A stretch of DNA of 20,901 nt, taken from positions 1 to 20,901 of the forward strand of contig JAEDMC010000027.1 of NCBI GenBank assembly GCA_016303225.1. The letters run 5' to 3'. Positions 6,306-14,740 of the stretch are shown piece by piece (the stretch's first letter is position 1; each line of letters opens with the position of its first letter). Origin of the DNA: Kiritimatiellia bacterium (GTDB lineage: Bacteria > Verrucomicrobiota > Kiritimatiellia > RFP12 > UBA1067). The notes below the pieces were generated by a model. That model searched no databases. It was not told where the DNA came from and saw only the letters and a program-made list of their open reading frames with translations. The position numbers were made by a program, and so were the translations under genes.

Positions 6306-8266
6306 TCTATCTTTCTGTTCCTTATGAACCGTCCGTATTCAAAATCGGCTATGCGACGGACGCGATCCGTCTTGCAGATCTTCAGGAATCGCATCCGCGC
6401 CTCCGCCGCCTCATCCCACTTTCCGGTCATCACGTAAAGCGACATCAGGTTATACATGGCGCGTTCCGCAATCAACGACCCCTGGTATTCGTCCGCTGCC
6501 CTTTTCAGGCATCGCACGGAGTTCTTGTCATCGTTCAGGGCCCCGGCGTAAATTGTACCAAGCCGAAGCAACGCCAACGCAGACAGATCGCATCGCCCGG
6601 CGGACTTGACCAAAGACTCGTAGGCGTCACGTGCCTTCGCATATTCACGCAGTCGCGCCAGGCATCTGGCCACCTGCATCCTGGCCGAAAGAACGCACTC
6701 CCTTTCCACCCCCTTTGCAGCGACCACCTTGCCGTACTCCTTCATCGCCACACCGTAGTCCCCGGACGCGAACAGGACATCAGCCGTCCGCATGCGCCGG
6801 ACCGTGTCCTTGACGCTTTTCCGTACAGGACGCGCAAGCAGCGCCAGCGCCTCTATCCGATTCCTCAACGCCAAATCCTCCTTCGCGGGTCTGATCGACG
6901 CAAGCACGGTCTGCGCCTCCTTCGGCTTCCCGCAGATGATCAGGCAGGAGACAATGCGCAGGACCGTCGCCTCGTCCTCCTTGCGGAAAGTCCCGTTCGC
7001 GTCCGCAGTAATCAGCTTCTGGTATCGCTCTCCCGCGCCCTGGTAGTCCGCAAGGTCCTCGAAGCAGATCCGAGCGGCGAGCCGCCGCGCCGCATCCCTT
7101 GGCACGTCCTTCCTATCAAGTGCCGCGATCCTGTCGCATTCGGCGATCGCCTCCGCATATCGCCCCTGACCTCGCAACCTGATGGCGACATCCAGAGTTT
7201 CCGGCTTCTCGGCCTTTTTCGCCGCCAGCGCCCGCTTGGCCTCCTCGGTCTTTTTCCTTTTCAGGTCCGCCAGCGCCTTGTTGACCTCCGGCGTGGTGTA
7301 GACCTCTCGCCAAAGACCCGACCTCTCGACAAAGGCGCAAACCTCATCCAGGCGTTTCGCGGAAATCAGCGCGTCGAACACCATCTTGCAGACGTGACCG
7401 TGCCACTTGGAATCAGGATATGTCCGAAGGAACGCCTCCCCTCGCGCCATTACATCGTCCGTCCTGCCGGGACGGGACGCGAACATCGAGACCACCTTGT
7501 ACTGAACCGATTCGAGGTTGCAGTCCTTGAACTCGCTCGCACGATTGTAGAGCGAAAGCGCCTTGTCCCATTTCCCCTGTAGTAAATATTGATCCGCCAG
7601 TTTATCCCAGAAGATCCACGCGCCGCACCCGTCCGGGGTGTGCGCGGCCAGATGCTCGGCAAGGGATTGGCTGTAGGCAAAAACTCGCACCAGCTCACCG
7701 GCCGATTGCGCGTCGGCCCTTCCCCCCTTCAGGACGTTTCGCCCGACGATTTGCACCGCGTTGCTGATGCCGGGGGCGTACTGGACCTTGTACGCCTTGA
7801 ACGACTTCAGCGCCTGTTGCCAGTTGCACGCGAAGAGCTGCTTCTCCAACTCCCGCGTCGTGACCCACGCGGAAAAGCCGCCGCCGCGGAACTTGGCGGA
7901 CGACTCTCGGATAAAACGGTCGAGGTCGCCCGTGTGCAGGGTCTGCGCGATGTCCCTCTCATACCGCATCCTGTACGCCGCCTCGACATACTTCGCGTCC
8001 TTCCCGACCGGATCCAACGCACACAGCTTCCGAAGTGCCTTCGTGCGCAGGACCTCGTCCCCGAGCCGTTCGGCGCAGATTGCGGACCGGAGGATCACAT
8101 AGCCGCGCTCGCCAATCTGGCACTTCTCGCAGGATGCATACCCCTTCAGCGCCTCGGCATAGCGTTTCTCCGCAAACAGCTTGTCCACGGCGGCAAGGTC
8201 GGGAAGCGCCGCCGAGAGAAGCGAAGGGACGAATAATAACACTAAATAAAGCAATAACTTACACAT
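6302..8266 (-). CDS. Secreted tetratricopeptide-repeat protein (unit A, full length)
   Basis: The protein has 654 residues. The leader MCKLLLYLVLLF...SAALPDL is a short Sec-type signal. The rest is helical and TPR-like: an N-terminal block (about 25-217), a Lys/Ala-rich charged linker (about 330-350), then repeated A-x-x-A-F/Y patterns such as GRYAEAIAECDRI, GDYGVAMKEYGKV and REYAKARDAYESL up to GKWDEAAEARMRF near the C-terminus. TPR proteins hold partner proteins together, and this one would work in the periplasm or at the outer membrane. It lies 22 bases after the HEAT-like gene, and its stop overlaps the next effector's ATG, so it is central to the operon. Its N-terminal third is duplicated at 3116-3767. 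A scaffold or export helper for the modular effectors is inference. Confidence 0.88.
   Translation of the reverse strand: MCKLLLYLVLLFVPSLLSAALPDLAAVDKLFAEKRYAEALKGYASCEKCQIGERGYVILRSAICAERLGDEVLRTKALRKLCALDPVGKDAKYVEAAYRMRYERDIAQTLHTGDLDRFIRESSAKFRGGGFSAWVTTRELEKQLFACNWQQALKSFKAYKVQYAPGISNAVQIVGRNVLKGGRADAQSAGELVRVFAYSQSLAEHLAAHTPDGCGAWIFWDKLADQYLLQGKWDKALSLYNRASEFKDCNLESVQYKVVSMFASRPGRTDDVMARGEAFLRTYPDSKWHGHVCKMVFDALISAKRLDEVCAFVERSGLWREVYTTPEVNKALADLKRKKTEEAKRALAAKKAEKPETLDVAIRLRGQGRYAEAIAECDRIAALDRKDVPRDAARRLAARICFEDLADYQGAGERYQKLITADANGTFRKEDEATVLRIVSCLIICGKPKEAQTVLASIRPAKEDLALRNRIEALALLARPVRKSVKDTVRRMRTADVLFASGDYGVAMKEYGKVVAAKGVERECVLSARMQVARCLARLREYAKARDAYESLVKSAGRCDLSALALLRLGTIYAGALNDDKNSVRCLKRAADEYQGSLIAERAMYNLMSLYVMTGKWDEAAEARMRFLKICKTDRVRRIADFEYGRFIRNRKIE
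7615..8266 (-). repeat. TPR N-terminal repeat, partner of 3116-3767
   Basis: The 652 bases align with 3116-3767 at a constant offset of 4499 without gaps, with scattered substitutions. This differs from the exact 655-bp effector repeat, so the two duplicated blocks have different divergence histories. Confidence 0.88.
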
Positions 8267-8288
8267 ATATTAGGCACCAGTAGAAATC

Positions 8289-8921
8289 TCACTTTTCAAT
8301 AATAGACAAAAGTAATTCATACTCTTCATCTGGCATAAGTTCTGGCAAGGCATCTCCCGCCCGACCAAGCTTGTCAAGTTGCCGAAATGCTTCGCCACGA
8401 ACAATGATTGATTCATCCGACAAGAGTTTCTTTAAGATCCTCTCTCCGCGTTTAGAATCAATCCTTTGTATTTCCTTGGCTGCTTCAATCCGCAAATAGG
8501 GATTGCTCTCTTTCAGAAACGATTCAAGTGCTGCAAGATTCTTGCGCGATTCATCATGCCGAGCGGTTTTCCAGATGGGCGACATCCGGGCAAACGCCCG
8601 AGACATCAGATCTCCACCGACTCCATTTGCCTCAATCCGCGCGTAAAGATTCGTCTCGCTGTCTTTGCTTTGAGCAACAATCCATGTTGCCAACGAAACA
8701 ACGACGCCATTGCTGCATGAGAGGGATTTTTCAATGTCACGGCATTCCGAAACATTAATCCTTCCATGCGAAGAAACGGATGCAAGGATTTCCTTAAGGC
8801 GCGGGATTTTTTTGGACTCTTCAAAGTCCATGGGTTTAGCCGCAACTACAGCCGAATAAGCAGCAGACAAAAGTACCGCCGCCCACACGATCAACTCTCT
8901 TTTCACATCCTTAATCGTCAT
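8289..8921 (-). CDS. Secreted HEAT-like repeat protein, unit A partner (immunity-like position)
   Basis: The protein has 210 residues from the ATG at 8921, which overlaps the end of the HExxH gene by 11 bases and has an AAAGGA ribosome-binding site inside that gene. MTIKDVKRELIVWAAVLLSA followed by a VVAA cleavage region is a plausible signal peptide. The C-terminal half shows HEAT-like helical pairs: LAALESFLKESNPYLRIEAA, then RILKKLLSDESIIVRGEAFRQL. HEAT arrays commonly bind other proteins. It is AT-rich (28% GC in 8281-8340, a line that includes its end) and unrelated to the unit B partner, although it holds the same position. A cognate inhibitor or chaperone of the upstream metalloprotease-like protein is inferred from position and coupling, not shown. 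Confidence 0.82.
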   Translation of the reverse strand: MTIKDVKRELIVWAAVLLSAAYSAVVAAKPMDFEESKKIPRLKEILASVSSHGRINVSECRDIEKSLSCSNGVVVSLATWIVAQSKDSETNLYARIEANGVGGDLMSRAFARMSPIWKTARHDESRKNLAALESFLKESNPYLRIEAAKEIQRIDSKRGERILKKLLSDESIIVRGEAFRQLDKLGRAGDALPELMPDEEYELLLSIIEK

Positions 8922-10638
8922 ACTTATCCTTTGTTTTATGTTGCATTCCAGGGTCTCCCCAGTCTTTGGAGTGATCGCCCTTAGCATCTTTGTGGCGCTG
9001 ACAATTCCAGTCCTCAAAGTCATTTATAATGCCACCAGGACGATTTGGAGTTGGCGTATTAGGATTTTGCCAGTCATAAAGGTCTGTCGCATTATCATAC
9101 ACACCATTCAAATTGATGTCTTCTATCCTATTCTGAATTCTATCCCCGTCCTTGTCGTCCTGCGGGTTGTTACCTCCTCTATGCGCCATCCATGTCGTCA
9201 CATTATTACCCCACAGATCAAGCCAATCTTTGTAATGTTGCGACTCATGTATAACTGTCCATGAAAAATTATCAATCCCGTCAAGAGGATTATTAACGCC
9301 ATACGGCGCACTATAAGACACCGAATCGCCAACGCTTAAGCAAATTGTTTGCGTACCTGGATAAAATCCCGAGCTATTGCCATACACAAACCTTGGACTT
9401 GGATTCCCTAACGGAGAAACGGTCTGTAGCCAATAATACATCCAGTTTGGCCAGCTTGCATTTCCAGAGTTCGAAGGATGGTTAATCTCATTCTTCGGAA
9501 AGAACACCTCATAATCGTTCTTGTCACACACATGGGCACCGTAGGAAATCTTCGCCACCTTCTTCCCGAAATCCGAATTTTGGGCTGGCAACCCCGTGAA
9601 CGTAACGGTGACCTTGAGGAATCCGTTGTCCGCGACGGCCTTTCCTCCGGGATTGTTGTTTGCCCATTTCATCGTCGACGCTCCAATGGCGTCAACCGAA
9701 AACACGCAATCTTTAGCAACTTTATCCGCCGCTTGCGCAGGCCTAACTTTGGCTTTGAGTTCCATCGTCAGAACGCCAGGGTTGGCAGGTGAAAATGTAA
9801 ATTCGTTCTGCCCATCACCCGAATCGTCTGGCGCATTGACAGGATCCCCGTCAGGCGTAACAAGCTCAATCTTCACGCAACAGGCATGCACGTAGTCGAC
9901 CGCCCTTTCGCCGTTGACGTTGTCCGGCTCGCCCTCGAGCGTAAACTTCACGTCTGGCGCAGGTTCGAGCGCCTCGACCAGAAGTGTTTTCGACGCCCCC
10001 TGCATGATCGAGAATTTATGCCCGCTGCGAATCTCAGCAGTCCCATCGTGTACCTTGACCTTGTTCGCATTGTCCCATGAGAGCGTCACATCCGACGACG
10101 AGATGTTGAAGTCATCCTTGGGCCCATAGACGATGAGCGAACCAAAATCGGCTCTGTTTGGCGAAACGAGGATTGCCGCGGGAACAAGATCCTCGGCAAA
10201 TTCCTTCGCCGCCTCACCGTGCTTCGCGTCCCAGTCAAGATTCACCTTGGGAACCGTCACGAGGAATTCCGGAAACTTGACCTCCCCCTTGCCGCTTCCC
10301 GTCGTCGGCTTGTACAACTCGCCCTTGACGACCACATACTCATTCGGGGCGTAGCCATAAGACATGTAGTACTCGTAGTCGTTCACCTTGTACCAAAGGG
10401 TCTGGTCGTCGCTCGCCTCAATGTCAGAATGGCGTATCCGCCACGGATCTTCCGGATCAAGGTGCAGGTCGCACATGCCGCTTCCCTGGTCCAGCGGAAA
10501 CGCCTTGTTCTTCTCCGCCCCGGGATAGACCTCGACCGTGCGGGAGACCGTCCCAGGCAGCGCCTGTCCAAACGCGGTCATCGTCGGCAAGGCCGCGAGC
10601 GCGACCCGCAGCAACGCGGCACAAAGATTGCACGTCAC
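8911..10638 (-). CDS. Secreted modular protein with HExxH zinc-metallopeptidase-like C-terminus (unit A effector)
   Basis: The protein has 575 residues and begins with GTG at 10638, preceded by TAGGAGAAT with close spacing. A hydrophobic leader ends around TAFGQA. Up to residue 254 lies the module shared with the unit B effector. The unique part has a beta-rich segment and then HESQH (464-468), the HExxH zinc-binding and catalytic motif of metallopeptidases. It is followed by an Asp-rich stretch, DDKDGDRIQNRIEDINLNG, resembling dockerin or thrombospondin-3 calcium loops. The third metal ligand is not certain. Proteolytic activity outside the cytoplasm is inferred. The gene overlaps its HEAT-like partner by 11 bases and is the first gene of the six-gene operon. 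I recognise no named family for the N-terminal module. Confidence 0.86.
   Translation of the reverse strand: MTCNLCAALLRVALAALPTMTAFGQALPGTVSRTVEVYPGAEKNKAFPLDQGSGMCDLHLDPEDPWRIRHSDIEASDDQTLWYKVNDYEYYMSYGYAPNEYVVVKGELYKPTTGSGKGEVKFPEFLVTVPKVNLDWDAKHGEAAKEFAEDLVPAAILVSPNRADFGSLIVYGPKDDFNISSSDVTLSWDNANKVKVHDGTAEIRSGHKFSIMQGASKTLLVEALEPAPDVKFTLEGEPDNVNGERAVDYVHACCVKIELVTPDGDPVNAPDDSGDGQNEFTFSPANPGVLTMELKAKVRPAQAADKVAKDCVFSVDAIGASTMKWANNNPGGKAVADNGFLKVTVTFTGLPAQNSDFGKKVAKISYGAHVCDKNDYEVFFPKNEINHPSNSGNASWPNWMYYWLQTVSPLGNPSPRFVYGNSSGFYPGTQTICLSVGDSVSYSAPYGVNNPLDGIDNFSWTVIHESQHYKDWLDLWGNNVTTWMAHRGGNNPQDDKDGDRIQNRIEDINLNGVYDNATDLYDWQNPNTPTPNRPGGIINDFEDWNCQRHKDAKGDHSKDWGDPGMQHKTKDKYDD
9877..10531 (-). 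repeat. 655-bp exact repeat encoding the shared N-terminal module (copy A)
   Basis: These bases are identical by eye to 5514-6168. The shared protein segment runs from VYPGAEKN to HACC and is beta-rich, with no recognised domain. Confidence 0.9.
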
Positions 10639-10826
10639 ATTCTCCTACTTCATGTTATTTGAACTTTACCGCTTTTTCACTGTTGAAAATCCAGGACCTC
10701 CGGTATCGCCTTGCGCACCCTGCGATGCGTGAAACAACACCTTTAGACTATGGGTATAATAGCACAATCGCAGCACGAAAGCAATCGGAAAGTTTGGTAT
10801 CTGAAAGTTTGGTATAATATGCAGTC
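10639..10826. promoter_or_regulatory. Divergent intergenic region with direct repeat and extended -10
   Basis: On the plus strand GAAAGTTTGGTAT occurs twice (10788-10800 and 10803-10815). The second copy runs into TATAAT at 10813-10818, preceded by TGG as an extended -10. A second TATAAT lies at 10755-10760. On the minus strand I see no convincing promoter for the effector operon, only a TTTTCA/TGAAAA hairpin (10674-10689) about 36 bases before its GTG. Confidence 0.5.
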
Positions 10827-11846
10827 ATGTATTCGGATCATTCCAGTACATCTACCGAACTTCCGGCTGGAGAACTTGCAGAAGCCGTCGCGGCCTGCCG
10901 CAAGCTGGACCGTCGGCTGGACATGTACTACAAGTTCGCCTCGCCGACGGCGCGGCGCTTCGTCGAGCTCGGTTTCTACTCCAATCACTTTGGCGAACGG
11001 ACTGATCCCGCGCTCTATGCCCGCTGCCGCGACGCCATCGCCCCGACACTGACCGAAACCGACATCCTCTATCTGCTCCGCTTCGAAAGCGATCCCGACA
11101 CCAAGGCCTATCTGCACGGTCTCCTGACGCAGCTTCATGCGCCCAAGCCACAGGCTGCGCCAGAGCCACAACCCACACCCGTTTCCCCCAAGTCCACGTC
11201 CAAGCCGCGATTCCCTGCCAAGCGGAAGAAGAAAGCCCAGCGGAGATTGGCACAAAGATGGTCCGCTGGACAAGACTCCTCCGGAGGCATCTTCGGACCG
11301 AAGACTCTTGCGGTGCTGTCCGTCGTCAGCCTCGTGCTCGTCATCGGCGGCATCCGGGCCTACCTCAACGACTTGCGGGAAACCGAAACCGCGCAGCTCA
11401 CGACAAGCGTCGACGATGACTTCACGCCGCTGCCCGACACACAGCCCAAACAGCAGCAGAAGAGACTCGTGTCCCGTCCGAAGCCGACCGTCCAGACCAC
11501 GACCGATCTCCCCGTCGTCGCTGAAGCGGCGCCTGTTGTCGTTGCCCAAACGATCGAAGACCTGTCACCAACGAACGACACGCCGGTCATTGTGGCGAAA
11601 ACATCGAAGAAGCAAAAGCTCGTCCTCACGGACGGCACGCGCATCCGCACGCGTCCGGACGGGACGATTGAAGTGCCGCGCACATTCTCCTATGCCGGCG
11701 CCGGTCTCAAGAAGCCCTTCTGGATCTATGACCGACAGCTGGAGAAGTCCGGCCGCATCGAGCACGAAGCCCGCGCCGAGAAGGCCGCCCGCGACAAGTG
11801 GAAGGCCCTCTACGACGAGGCTATCTCACTTCACGAACAGGAGTAG
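10827..11846 (+). CDS. Single-pass membrane protein of unknown function
   Basis: The protein has 339 residues. Residues 1-105 are a compact helical domain (GELAEAVAACRKLDRRLDMYY and following). A Pro/Lys linker follows, then a basic patch at about 132-140, one transmembrane segment (about 160-180), a Thr/Pro/Val-rich linker, and a C-terminal region with GTRIRTRPDGTIEVPRTFSYAGAG and a charged helix. The basic patch before the membrane segment suggests the N-terminus is cytoplasmic and the C-terminus is outside. I do not recognise the family. The ATG follows the TATAAT by eight bases and has no ribosome-binding site, suggesting a leaderless message. It is divergent from the effector operon and convergent with dnaG, so context gives little about its job. 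Confidence 0.82.
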   Translation: MYSDHSSTSTELPAGELAEAVAACRKLDRRLDMYYKFASPTARRFVELGFYSNHFGERTDPALYARCRDAIAPTLTETDILYLLRFESDPDTKAYLHGLLTQLHAPKPQAAPEPQPTPVSPKSTSKPRFPAKRKKKAQRRLAQRWSAGQDSSGGIFGPKTLAVLSVVSLVLVIGGIRAYLNDLRETETAQLTTSVDDDFTPLPDTQPKQQQKRLVSRPKPTVQTTTDLPVVAEAAPVVVAQTIEDLSPTNDTPVIVAKTSKKQKLVLTDGTRIRTRPDGTIEVPRTFSYAGAGLKKPFWIYDRQLEKSGRIEHEARAEKAARDKWKALYDEAISLHEQE

Positions 11847-11902
11847 GCCCGCCGGATAAGGCTCCAGTGCGCCGAGCCACGGATCTGTCTCGCAGAGCAC
11901 CG

Positions 11903-13843
11903 TCACTGCATCCAGTCGCGGATCATGTCCTTGACCATCGCCCAACGAACGGACGACAGTCGCTTCAAATCCATGGAAATCTTCATCCGGCGGAGATCCG
12001 CCTCGGGATCGCCCGCCGCCGGGAGCCCCCCGCGCTCGCGCTTGAGGGCGTCCGCCCAGAGCGCACGGACGAAATCCTCCAGAATGTCCGTCGTCTTCAG
12101 CGCGCTCGCCTGCGTCTTGCCCGCATTGAGAAGAACCTCGTCGAACCATGCGCGCGCGTGTCCGTCGAGCTTTGCGGCGAAGTCCTGCATCAGGTCCTCG
12201 CCCTTGGCGTTCTCCGCCCGCCAGGTTTCGACAAACTGCCGCGTGAAGTCGTGCGCAAAGGCCTTGTCCGGCAAGAACTCGCCGACCATCCCGTCCAGCG
12301 TCTTGTCGTACTCGTTCGCCATCAGGAACTCGCAGAGCGCCAGTTCCTTCGGCGGCGGCGGCACGACGGCCGCGGCCTCTTCGCCCTCGAAATCGCCTTC
12401 GTCAAAGCAGTCCCCCTCCCCGTCTTCCGTCTCAGGTCTAAAGTCCTCTTCTGGGTCGAAGTCACCCGCGTCAGGACTTGAGACGCTAGACGGGAGACGC
12501 GGTGACGGAGTGGCCGGGCGACGGGCGGTCGCCTCGACCTTCACCTTACCGAGTTCTTCGTTCAGCGCAGCGGTCGGCAGGTTCAGGAGCTTCGCCGCCT
12601 CGCCGACCATGCCGGCGCGCAAGACCGCGTTCGGGCACTGCGAGATCGTCAGGAGAATCTCGCGGACGATGCGGTTCATCGCGTCGACGGTATTGGGGTT
12701 CGTCTCCTTCGCGCGCTCGGCGCGCACCTGAAAGGCCATGATCGACTCGGCATGGTCGAGCATCTGGCGGAACTCGTCCGCGGGATGCGTCCGCAGGAAG
12801 GAGTCGGGATCGTCTCCGCCGGGAAGCGACACGACTCTTACGGGCAACTCGGCAGCAAGGCAGAGTCTGGCGGACTTGATCGTCGCCTTGTGTCCGGCCC
12901 CGTCATCGTCGTAGACGAGCGCCACCTGGTCGGCGACCTTCTTGAGCATCTTCACGTGCTCGTCGGTGAAGGCCGTGCCCTGTCCCGCGACGGCATTCGC
13001 GAAGCCGCTCGTCTGCAAGCGGATGCAGTCAATCTGCCCTTCGCAGACAATGACTTCGTGGTTCGGCGTCTTGGTGACGGCGCCGGCGGCCTTGTCGAAT
13101 CCGTAGAGAATGTTTGACTTCTTGAAGACGAGCGTCTCCGGCGAATTGACGTACTTGCCGGAGTTCTTGGACGCGACGAGCTGTCGTCCGGAAAAGCCGA
13201 CGACACGCCCCTGCTTGTCCTTGATGGAGAACATGAGACGTCCCCCGAAGCGGTGGTAGCCGAGGTCGCCGGGACGCGTCGGCCCCTTGATGATGCCGGC
13301 GGCCTCCAGTTCTTCGGACGTATAGCCGTACTTCTCCGCCCACTTGAGGATGTTCGCGACGCCGTTCGGCGCGTAGCCGATGAGATAGTCCGCCTGAATC
13401 TGCTCGCCGAGATCGCGCTTCTTCAGGTACTCGCGCGCAAGCTCGCCCTCCTTCGCCTGCTGGAGACAACGGCGGTAGAACTGCGTGATTTCGGCGAGGA
13501 GCGCGAGGATCCGCTTGCGCTTGCCGGCGGCCGGGTCCTCCTTCTCCTCGATCTTCACGCCGCATTGTTCGGCCAGCTTCTTGACGGCCTCGACGAAGGT
13601 GAGGCCGTCCATCTTCTGGACGAACTTGATGGCGTCCCCCGACTCGCCGCAACCGAAGCAGTGGTAATAGCCGCGGTTCTCGTTGATGTTGAACGAGGGC
13701 GTCTTCTCGTGATGGAACGGACAGCACGCCTTCTTCGACACACCTGCCGTCTTCACCTGAATGCCATACGAGGCAATCAAGTCCGCCAAATCAATGCGCG
13801 CCTTGATTTCCTCAACGGTCGACTCTGTTATCCCCTTTGCCAC
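11903..13843 (-). CDS. dnaG: DNA primase
   Basis: The protein has 646 residues, close to the usual DnaG length. It synthesises RNA primers at the replication fork. The N-terminal CHC2 zinc finger is clear: C41, H44, C62 and C65 within CPFHHEKTPSF and HCFGCGESGD. The catalytic core includes FGGRLMFSI, and the TOPRIM domain shows the metal-binding CEGQIDCIRL and YDDDGAG motifs. An acidic linker (about 465-500) precedes the C-terminal helicase-binding region. The start is GTG at 13843 with GGAGA just upstream. A TGCTATAAT element (TATAAT at 13858-13853) lies nine bases before the start, so an almost leaderless transcript is possible in addition to read-through from the endonuclease/exonuclease/phosphatase-family gene 42 bases upstream. 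Confidence 0.98.
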   Translation of the reverse strand: MAKGITESTVEEIKARIDLADLIASYGIQVKTAGVSKKACCPFHHEKTPSFNINENRGYYHCFGCGESGDAIKFVQKMDGLTFVEAVKKLAEQCGVKIEEKEDPAAGKRKRILALLAEITQFYRRCLQQAKEGELAREYLKKRDLGEQIQADYLIGYAPNGVANILKWAEKYGYTSEELEAAGIIKGPTRPGDLGYHRFGGRLMFSIKDKQGRVVGFSGRQLVASKNSGKYVNSPETLVFKKSNILYGFDKAAGAVTKTPNHEVIVCEGQIDCIRLQTSGFANAVAGQGTAFTDEHVKMLKKVADQVALVYDDDGAGHKATIKSARLCLAAELPVRVVSLPGGDDPDSFLRTHPADEFRQMLDHAESIMAFQVRAERAKETNPNTVDAMNRIVREILLTISQCPNAVLRAGMVGEAAKLLNLPTAALNEELGKVKVEATARRPATPSPRLPSSVSSPDAGDFDPEEDFRPETEDGEGDCFDEGDFEGEEAAAVVPPPPKELALCEFLMANEYDKTLDGMVGEFLPDKAFAHDFTRQFVETWRAENAKGEDLMQDFAAKLDGHARAWFDEVLLNAGKTQASALKTTDILEDFVRALWADALKRERGGLPAAGDPEADLRRMKISMDLKRLSSVRWAMVKDMIRDWMQ

Positions 13844-13885
13844 AGGTTCTCCATTATAGCAAAATTCAGCTGCGGGAAGCTGACG

Positions 13886-14740
13886 TCACTTCTGCAACAG
13901 GACAAAAAGCGCCCGATGGTCGGAGAGCCCGTCATTGGGCACGATACGGGGAAGTCCGCTGACGGAAAAGCCGCGGAAAAACACATAGTCGAGCGCAGAG
14001 TCGCCGTATTTGCGCGACGGATGCGTGCCCCGCGACTTGGGCGGCAGCGATTCGAGCGCATTGCCGAAGCCTGCTCCTTCAAGAATCTTGAAAAGATGCT
14101 CGTCGGCGAAATTCTTGTTCCACTTGTCGGCGTTCATGTCGCCGGCGACGATGACGGGACTGCCCGGACGCTTCTTCCCGCGCGGCGGTTTCACGCTCTC
14201 GACCAGCTGCTGCGCAGCGACCGTCCGCTTCGCCCGATTGCTTGCCTTGAGCTCTGGCGTCGTCGCGCCGTAGTTCGACTTGAGATGCACGGCATAGACG
14301 CTGGCGGTCGTCGCCGGATCAATGACCACGGCGGCAAAGGCGTACCCGCGCGGAGGCGTCTCCTTGCCTGCACCCTTCCACTTGCTCCAGTGCGCATTGG
14401 CGACCGGCAGCGTCGTCGCGATCACATCCTGCTGCTGGTCGAAACGATCGCGGCGGCGATAGCCCGAAATCACGGCCATGCGCAGGTCCTTTCGTCCGAT
14501 CTGCGCGAGAAGGTTCGTCGCCGCGCGCGGCCCGCGAATCTCGTTGAGGCAGAGGATGACGTCGTTCGTGCCCTCGGGATCGACTTCCTTCAGCCCCTCG
14601 GCCAGCATCTTTGCCGCCGCCGCCGAAGTCGCAGCCTCGACGTCAGGATGCGCGCGGTGTTCGGCTCGCCCGGACGGAAACCAGTTCCCGTTCCAGGTGC
14701 CGACCACAACAGCGGCGAAGATGAAGGGGAAAAACGTCAT
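13886..14740 (-). CDS. Endonuclease/exonuclease/phosphatase family protein
   Basis: The protein has 284 residues. The family signature is complete: TWNxxW with N17, the metal-binding E67 in LNEI, H152 in HLKSN, AGDMNA with D201 and N203, LDYVFF with D251, and SDH with D274 and H275. These enzymes cleave phosphodiesters in DNA or RNA, or other phosphoesters, with a divalent metal, and the substrate cannot be read from sequence. The N-terminus is hydrophobic (MTFFPFIFAAVVV), either a short export signal or simply the first core strand, since the catalytic Asn follows at once. No Shine-Dalgarno sequence is evident at the ATG. dnaG follows 42 bases downstream on the same strand and may be partly co-transcribed. 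Confidence 0.9.
   Translation of the reverse strand: MTFFPFIFAAVVVGTWNGNWFPSGRAEHRAHPDVEAATSAAAAKMLAEGLKEVDPEGTNDVILCLNEIRGPRAATNLLAQIGRKDLRMAVISGYRRRDRFDQQQDVIATTLPVANAHWSKWKGAGKETPPRGYAFAAVVIDPATTASVYAVHLKSNYGATTPELKASNRAKRTVAAQQLVESVKPPRGKKRPGSPVIVAGDMNADKWNKNFADEHLFKILEGAGFGNALESLPPKSRGTHPSRKYGDSALDYVFFRGFSVSGLPRIVPNDGLSDHRALFVLLQK

Noticed and set aside
3090..10638. Insertion sequence or transposon as the cause of the duplicated units
   Set aside because: No transposase, terminal inverted repeats or target-site duplication is visible. The repeats are coding modules in direct orientation, better explained by duplication and recombination.
11847..11902. GGCTC/GAGCC hairpin between the membrane protein gene and dnaG as a terminator
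   Set aside because: The stem is only five base pairs and no T-run follows on either strand, so support is too weak to annotate.
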